From NCBI GenBank assembly GCA_963682055.1, contig OY821750.1:5458501-5522500 (forward strand): a DNA stretch of 64,000 nt, written 5' to 3'. The translations under genes were made by a program, and so were the position numbers. Below the pieces are notes generated by a model. That model was not told the origin of the DNA, did not search any database, and saw nothing but the letters and a program-made list of their open reading frames with translations. Of this stretch, positions 59,101-64,000 are shown piece after piece. The first letter of the stretch is position 1. The number at the start of each line of letters is the position of its first letter. Source of the DNA: Primula veris. Taxonomy: Eukaryota; Streptophyta; Magnoliopsida; Ericales; Primulaceae.

Positions 59101-59467
59101 TTCAACATACAAACGCATACATATATGTATATTTACAGCCGTTGGATCAAATTAAAAAGGTCCCTATCATCCTTTAGATTTAGGCCAACCCACGTGTATT
59201 CTACATGTCATCAAATTTTGCCTCATTGATAACGCCATATATGGAAACAGTTTCACTATACTAGCTATGGCTACCAGACAAAAATTAGGTTTTGAAAAAC
59301 CATGTACCTTCCGTATGGTATGTTGGTGAAGATCGATATAGCAATAACCTAATAAAACCCGGATAAACCTCAAGGTTTATATTGTACCAAATATCCGTAC
59401 GTTTACCTAAAATCTCCAATATCCGCGAGCATATATCTTAGTCTCCGCGAGCAAAGTGCTGATAACG

Positions 59468-59681
59468 TGTTGTGTGACATATTAGCTCACATATATATGT
59501 ATATAGATATAGAGATAGAATATAGAGAGAGACAACAACATGGTCTTTATTAATCAGAATGTATGAATATAAGGGGACCCTAACATTCTTTATATACTAG
59601 AGGTTATGGTTATACATGATAGAAAGCCCAACTTAGGCCCACTATGAGTAAGGCCCAATAGTCCAATAATATCTTACAACA
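59468..59681 (-). repeat. 5' LTR of the Copia element
   Basis: 214 bp and the same length as its partner. Differences noted by eye: AAGG/AATG, TATAAAT/TATGAAT, ATACAAGG/ATATAAGG, AATCTT/AACATT (two), TTAGGG/TTATGG, ACAAGAT/ACATGAT, AGGTCC/AGGCCC. The right end is followed by the ATAAT duplication and the resumption of repeat copy B. Confidence 0.93.
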
Positions 59682-60549
59682 ATAATAATGATTATACAAA
59701 AAAATACATTTAAGGGAAATTTTAATTTAAGTTGAAAAGTTATTCTCTCGTAAATTATTTCTAATCAAAATTTGAGAATATCTTGTGCTTGGAAATAATT
59801 ATTACACGTAAGGTAAAAGTTTATAAGAAAATAAGGATATTAAAGGAAAAATTATAAATCAAACAAATTTATGAAAATATAGGAGTTGTATGCAACTTAT
59901 AAGTTAAAACAACTTAATAGAAGTAAATGATAATGTTTTTTAAGTAAAGACCATTAAGTAACATGGAAATAGAAAGATATAGCATGTCAATGAAGATATA
60001 GCACGAGAAACAAACATTTCTTAACTAGATTATGGTTGGAAAAAAATCGTTTCTTCTTCGGAGTTCTACCAAACACTTAGAAAACATAAGAAAAATAAAA
60101 GAAAATCTATGAAAAAAGCTTCTATGAAAAATCTTTTCCACATAAAACATTTTCCATCAAAATAGACAACGTTTTGAGAAAAAAAATTTAAACTATCTAG
60201 AAAAATATATTTAATTTTAGCTCAATATACATGTATTTTTTTGATATTTATACAGAAAACTTTTAGATTGATAAATCATAATTTAAAACTTCTACCCAAC
60301 AAAATACTCACTTTGTTTCCAAATTTTTATCATACTTCACTTATATATGTGAGTATTATTACCATCAAATAGTATACGAGGACATATCTTACCGCGACTA
60401 CAAAAACATGTTGAAACGGCGAAGGATATAGTTGCTTCAACTTTATAGCACAAACACTATAGTTACGGCTTCGCGACGACTTTCGGTCGAATCTAATTTG
60501 ATATTTTTTATTTTGAAACTTCCTATAAGCAATTAATGTTTTTTACTAT

Positions 60550-63500
60550 TTGGTAGGGCAAATGGAAGAGGAAGAAGAGCCCCAAGGGGGCGGGGAGCAA
60601 CTCGAGGAAGGAGGGCTGCAAGAGGTCGTGGGGGGAGAGGTAACACTAGTGCCCCACCACCTGAGCAACCCGAGGAAGAGGTAGAGGCTGAGAATGTGTA
60701 TGAGGAGGTGAATGAGGGAGAAGTGGAGACATACGCACCTGGACCGGAATCGGTAAACGCTAACCAAGTGATGACCGACCTTCAGAAGGTGGTGCAAATG
60801 ATGGTGCAGAATGCACAAGCTGGAAGTTCAAGTAATAATGGATTGCTTAACTTCACCCGATTGGGGGCTCCGACTTTCGATGGGATAGGTGAAGCATCCA
60901 TAGCTGAGGGATGGGTGGTTGAAATGTAGACATACCTATCAGCAGCGGGGATAGTAGATGGGGAACAACGGGTGAATATGGACCAGTTTCACCTAAAAGG
61001 TGAAGCACGGAAGTGGTGGTTAGGGATCGTGGATACTTACGGCTTAACCAACATCGACTGGAATGAGTTCATCGAGTTTTTTAATCGACAGTTTCTTCCC
61101 GATTATTAAAAGGATGAAATGAGGAGGCGGTTCGATGAATTATATCAAGGAGGTATGACTGTTCAAGCATACCAACTAAATTTTACCTCACTCTCGAGGT
61201 ATGCCCCAGACTCGGTTCTAGGGGGTGCAGAAAAATGCAGGAGATTCATGAAGGGTCTAAACCCGACTATCTCATTGCAATTGGCATCGGCCCGCCATGT
61301 CAACTATAATGAGTTGGTAAAATCGGCTCAAGTTGTGGAAGGAGCTCTACTCCATAGCAAGAGAATATTGGAGAAGTCGAAAACCGGAAATGCTCCGAGG
61401 GAAGAGAAGAAGCGGACTTGGGATATGGCGAATAATTCGAGTTTTCCACAATAGGGCAGAGGAGAGAGGGGTTTTAATCCACTACCGACAAACGTCGGAA
61501 TGAGGGGAGCATGTTTCCACTATGGAGATGGGAACCATCGACAATTCGAGTGCCCTAGAGTCCAATGTAGGACATGCAACCGGTTTGGACATACGGCAAG
61601 AGTTTGTACCATTGGACAAGGAAGTATCGACACCAACCGGCCCTTTAACCAACCTAGGTTGCCGCCACCACGACGAAGAATAACAGAATTTGTGTCACAA
61701 CACCAATTACCTAGGAACCAAGGGGGAGGGTTTCGAGGTAATCACCAAGGAGGGGGAAACTGTGGGAATTACCGAGGAGGCTATCAAGGCCTGGGAAACC
61801 GAGGAAATCACAGGGGAAATCGAGGACCGCAAGGAAACCCAGCAGCTCAAGCTCCTCTATTTGCCTTGCCACATCTGCCAAACCAAGGAGATCCGGCAAA
61901 TGTACAAGGTATGGTTCTTGTGTGCTCATTTTGGGCACATGTTCTTTTCGATACGGGGGCTTCGCGTTCTTTTATATCTAGAAGTCTAGTTGAGTCTTTG
62001 TCATTAGAAATCGGGGTTCTAGAGAACTCGATTGTTGTAGAGACTCCTGTTGGGGGTCGAGTTGTGTTGGACCGAGTGTGTCGGTCTTGTGAGATGGTGG
62101 TCGCGGACCACGTGTTTATGTATGATTTAGTGGTTATAGAGATTTCGGGGTTCGACGCGATATTTGGAATGGACTGGTTGGTTCATTTCAACTCTTTCAT
62201 CGATTGTGTTCGACGAAAATTTTTCCTTACAACTTCATCCGGAGATGAGGTGTTCTTTCGTGGAGAAAGGGATGCTACCCTTTCTTCTATTCCTTATTAT
62301 TTCAAGCGGATTGTGGGCAACCTGTCTTGTCTTTTAGCTAGTCTCTCGATAGTGGATAACGACGATGAAGTGGAAATGTGGCCACACGTAGTGGACGACT
62401 TTAGAGATGTCTTTCCGAAGGATCTACCTGAGTTGCCACCAAAGAGAGGGTTAGATTTTTCTATCGACTTGGTACCGGGAACGGCACCCATAGCCATTTG
62501 CTCGTACCGATTGGCACTGTCTGAGTTAAAGGAGTTAAGTAAGCAGTTAGAGGAACTACTGGAGAAAGGGTTTATTAGGCGAAGTACAGCACCGTGGGCG
62601 GCACTGGCCTTATTCATGCAAAAGAAAGATGGATCGATGAGGATGTGCATCGACTATCGAAAGCTAAATAGGGTGACTATTAAGAATAAGTACCCACTAC
62701 CTCGAATTGACGATTTGTTTGACCAATTGAAGGGAGCGACGTTCTTTTCAAAAATCGACTTGCGATCAAGCTATCACCAATTGAGGGTGAAAGATGAGGA
62801 TATTTCGAAAACGGCCTTTAGGACCCGGTATGGTCACTATGAATTTGTGGTCATGCCATTTGGGTTAACTAATGCGCCAGCAACATTTATGGAATTAAAG
62901 AACCGGATCTTTAAGGAGTATCTCGACAAGTTCGTGGTGGTCTTCGTTGATGATATCTTGATTTACTCAAGTTCAAGAGAGGAACACGAGGAGCATCTCC
63001 GTTTAGCGTTGCTCACGTTGAGAGAGCACCAACTTTACGGAAAGTTTAGCAAATGTGAGTTTTAGCTAAATGAGGTGAAATTTCTTGGACATGTGATCTC
63101 GGAAGAAGGGGTAAAGGTGGACGCAACGAAAATTGAGGCGGTTTTGAAATGGGCACAACGGAAGAATGTGTTCAAGATTCAAAGTTTCTTGGGTTTAGCG
63201 GGATACTATCGACGGTTCGTCAAGGATTTCTCGAAGTTAGCGACTCCAATGACTCAACTTACCAATAAAGGGGTGAAGTTCGTGTGGAGTAAGGCTTGCG
63301 AGAAAGCTTTCCTAGAGCTTAAGAAGCGGTTGACTAGTTCCCCCATACTAGTTATACCCGAGTAAGGGAAGGGTTACCAAGTGTATTGCGATGCATCGAA
63401 GGAAGGTTTGGGTTGCGTCTTGATGCAAGATGGAAAGGTTATCGCATATGCTTCGCGACAACTATAGATTCACGAAAAGAACTATCCGACTCATGACCTA

Positions 63501-64000
63501 GAGCTAGCGACAATAGTTCATGCGTTGAAGATATGGAGGCATTATCTGTTTGGAGAAAATTTCGAAGTGTTCTCGGATCACAAAAGCTTAGGGCATATTT
63601 TTACCCAACGTCATCTAAATATGCGACAACGGCGATGGATGGAATATTTGGTACAGTACGACTATGACTTGCACTATCATCCGGGAAAGGCCAATGTAGT
63701 GGCGGATGCTTTGAGTCGAAAGTCCCATGCGACCTTAGCGCATGTGGCGATCGAGGAATGGAGGATGATGGGAAAAGTGAACGAGTTCAACTAGGAGTTG
63801 GGACATGTTGATGTGGGGACCCAGTACACAATAGTGGTAGAACCGAAACTTGTGAGTAGGGTTCTGGAAGCACAAGATGGGGACGAGAAAGTGGATACCT
63901 ATGAGAAACAGATGAGTTCAAGCGAAGGATTAGATGGTTTGACGAAAGGAACCAATGGAGGACTACGATTTAAGGGAAGGACTTATGTGATAGAAAACAT
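60550..64000 (+). pseudogene. Ty3/gypsy gag-pol (5'-truncated, runs off window)
   Basis: One reading frame runs from about 60555 to the window end. Gag: Arg/Gly-rich start, capsid-like segment with EARKWWLGIVD near 61000-61027, two CCHC-type knuckles (about 61509-61606; [14 protein letters not shown] and [14 protein letters not shown]). Protease: [12 protein letters not shown] near 61948. Reverse transcriptase: about 62450-63060 with [12 protein letters not shown] near 62938-62973. RNase [10 protein letters not shown] near 63390 and [16 protein letters not shown] near 63672-63719. Integrase would lie beyond 64000. In-frame stops: 60927-60929, 61107-61109, 61452-61454, 63063-63065, 63363-63365, 63465-63467, 63792-63794. 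No frameshift was seen. No LTR or leader precedes it: similarity to the 1.2 kb repeat stops at about 60549 and gag sequence starts at once. Domain order PR-RT-RH fits Ty3/gypsy, probably a chromovirus-type lineage. Confidence 0.9.

Larger units (their letters stand above)
52958..59681 (-). mobile_element. Copia LTR retrotransposon (6.7 kb, both LTRs, TSD ATAAT)
   Basis: Two 214 bp LTRs (TGTTGTGTGAC...CTTACAACA) bound the element. The 5 bp duplication ATAAT is at 52953-52957 and 59682-59686. On the minus strand the polypurine tract CAAAGGGGGAG (53182-53172) abuts the 3' LTR, and CGTTATCAGCAC just inside the 5' LTR (59467 downward) is a likely primer-binding region. I count about eight LTR differences in 214 bp (~96% identity), so insertion is fairly recent. 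The internal region is co-linear with the intronic Copia relic (gag-like near 56900-56700, integrase-end near 56350-56040, RNase H near 54500-54000) yet every frame is broken. This suggests it was mobilised in trans as a non-autonomous copy. Confidence 0.92.
52586..60549 (+). repeat. 1.2-kb dispersed repeat, copy B, split by Copia insertion
   Basis: 52586-52957 and 59687-60549 align to copy A (25190-26425) as one continuous sequence once the element 52958-59681 and one ATAAT are removed. The left part matches from TTGATATGCGCTATAACATT and the right part ends at TTTACTAT before the gypsy sequence. Copy B retains ~75 bp missing from copy A (around 59976-60050) and has a single copy of the 42 bp segment duplicated in A. 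Confidence 0.88.

Overview
This is nuclear DNA from a flowering plant, most likely a eudicot. It is AT-rich, its genes have introns, and it is dominated by nested transposable elements. There are two intact-looking genes. One is a complete seven-exon fibrillarin gene (8128-13323, +), with plant-type exon phases and AAACCCTAA telo-boxes in its promoter. The other is a complete two-exon A-type cytochrome P450 (42428-50736, -) of the CYP93-like kind. No rRNA, tRNA, CRISPR or bacterial-type features were seen. Everything was read by eye; identities are counted only where stated.

Layout. 1-2950: small inverted-repeat DNA elements (a foldback element at 413-860, a Stowaway-like MITE at 1156-1389). 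2955-7905: a roughly 5 kb degenerate tandem array with a ~31 bp unit, ending about 55 bp before the fibrillarin telo-boxes. It is interrupted precisely by a CACTA-type MITE (TSD AAG) and a 1185 bp solo LTR (TSD GAAAC). 8128-13323: fibrillarin, whose fifth intron carries two near-identical 70 nt box C/D snoRNA sequences, the second with an altered box C. 13324-20000: intergenic DNA with several tandem repeats. 20770-21866: broken copy of a plant RRM-like protein gene of unknown function. 24140-24566: broken F-box/kelch-type fragment.

25190-38921 is a transposon nest. It holds two of the three copies of a ~1.2 kb non-coding dispersed repeat, a 350 bp hairpin MITE, a 1804 bp solo LTR (TSD GGAAA), a 196 bp CACTA MITE (TSD ATT), a 5.3 kb Mutator-like element (MULE) and a 742 bp hAT-type element (TSD TACTCAGT). 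The MULE has decayed transposase and a second, opposite-strand GRF zinc-finger/coiled-coil/membrane-anchor gene.

42428-50736 is the P450. Its single 6749 bp intron holds an antisense, heavily decayed Copia element and a small hAT-like element. 51998-64000 is a second nest. A minisatellite shared with 19.8 kb is followed by a hAT fragment and by the third copy of the 1.2 kb repeat. That copy is split by a Copia element with two 214 bp LTRs and a 5 bp TSD, and the undisrupted copy at 25.6 kb shows the pre-insertion sequence. The window ends inside a Ty3/gypsy gag-pol region (60550-64000) that stays in one frame but has seven stop codons.

Functionally, fibrillarin and its intronic snoRNAs belong to the same rRNA 2'-O-methylation machinery (enzyme plus guide RNA). 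The P450 is an unrelated ER oxidase. The remainder is mobile DNA and its debris.
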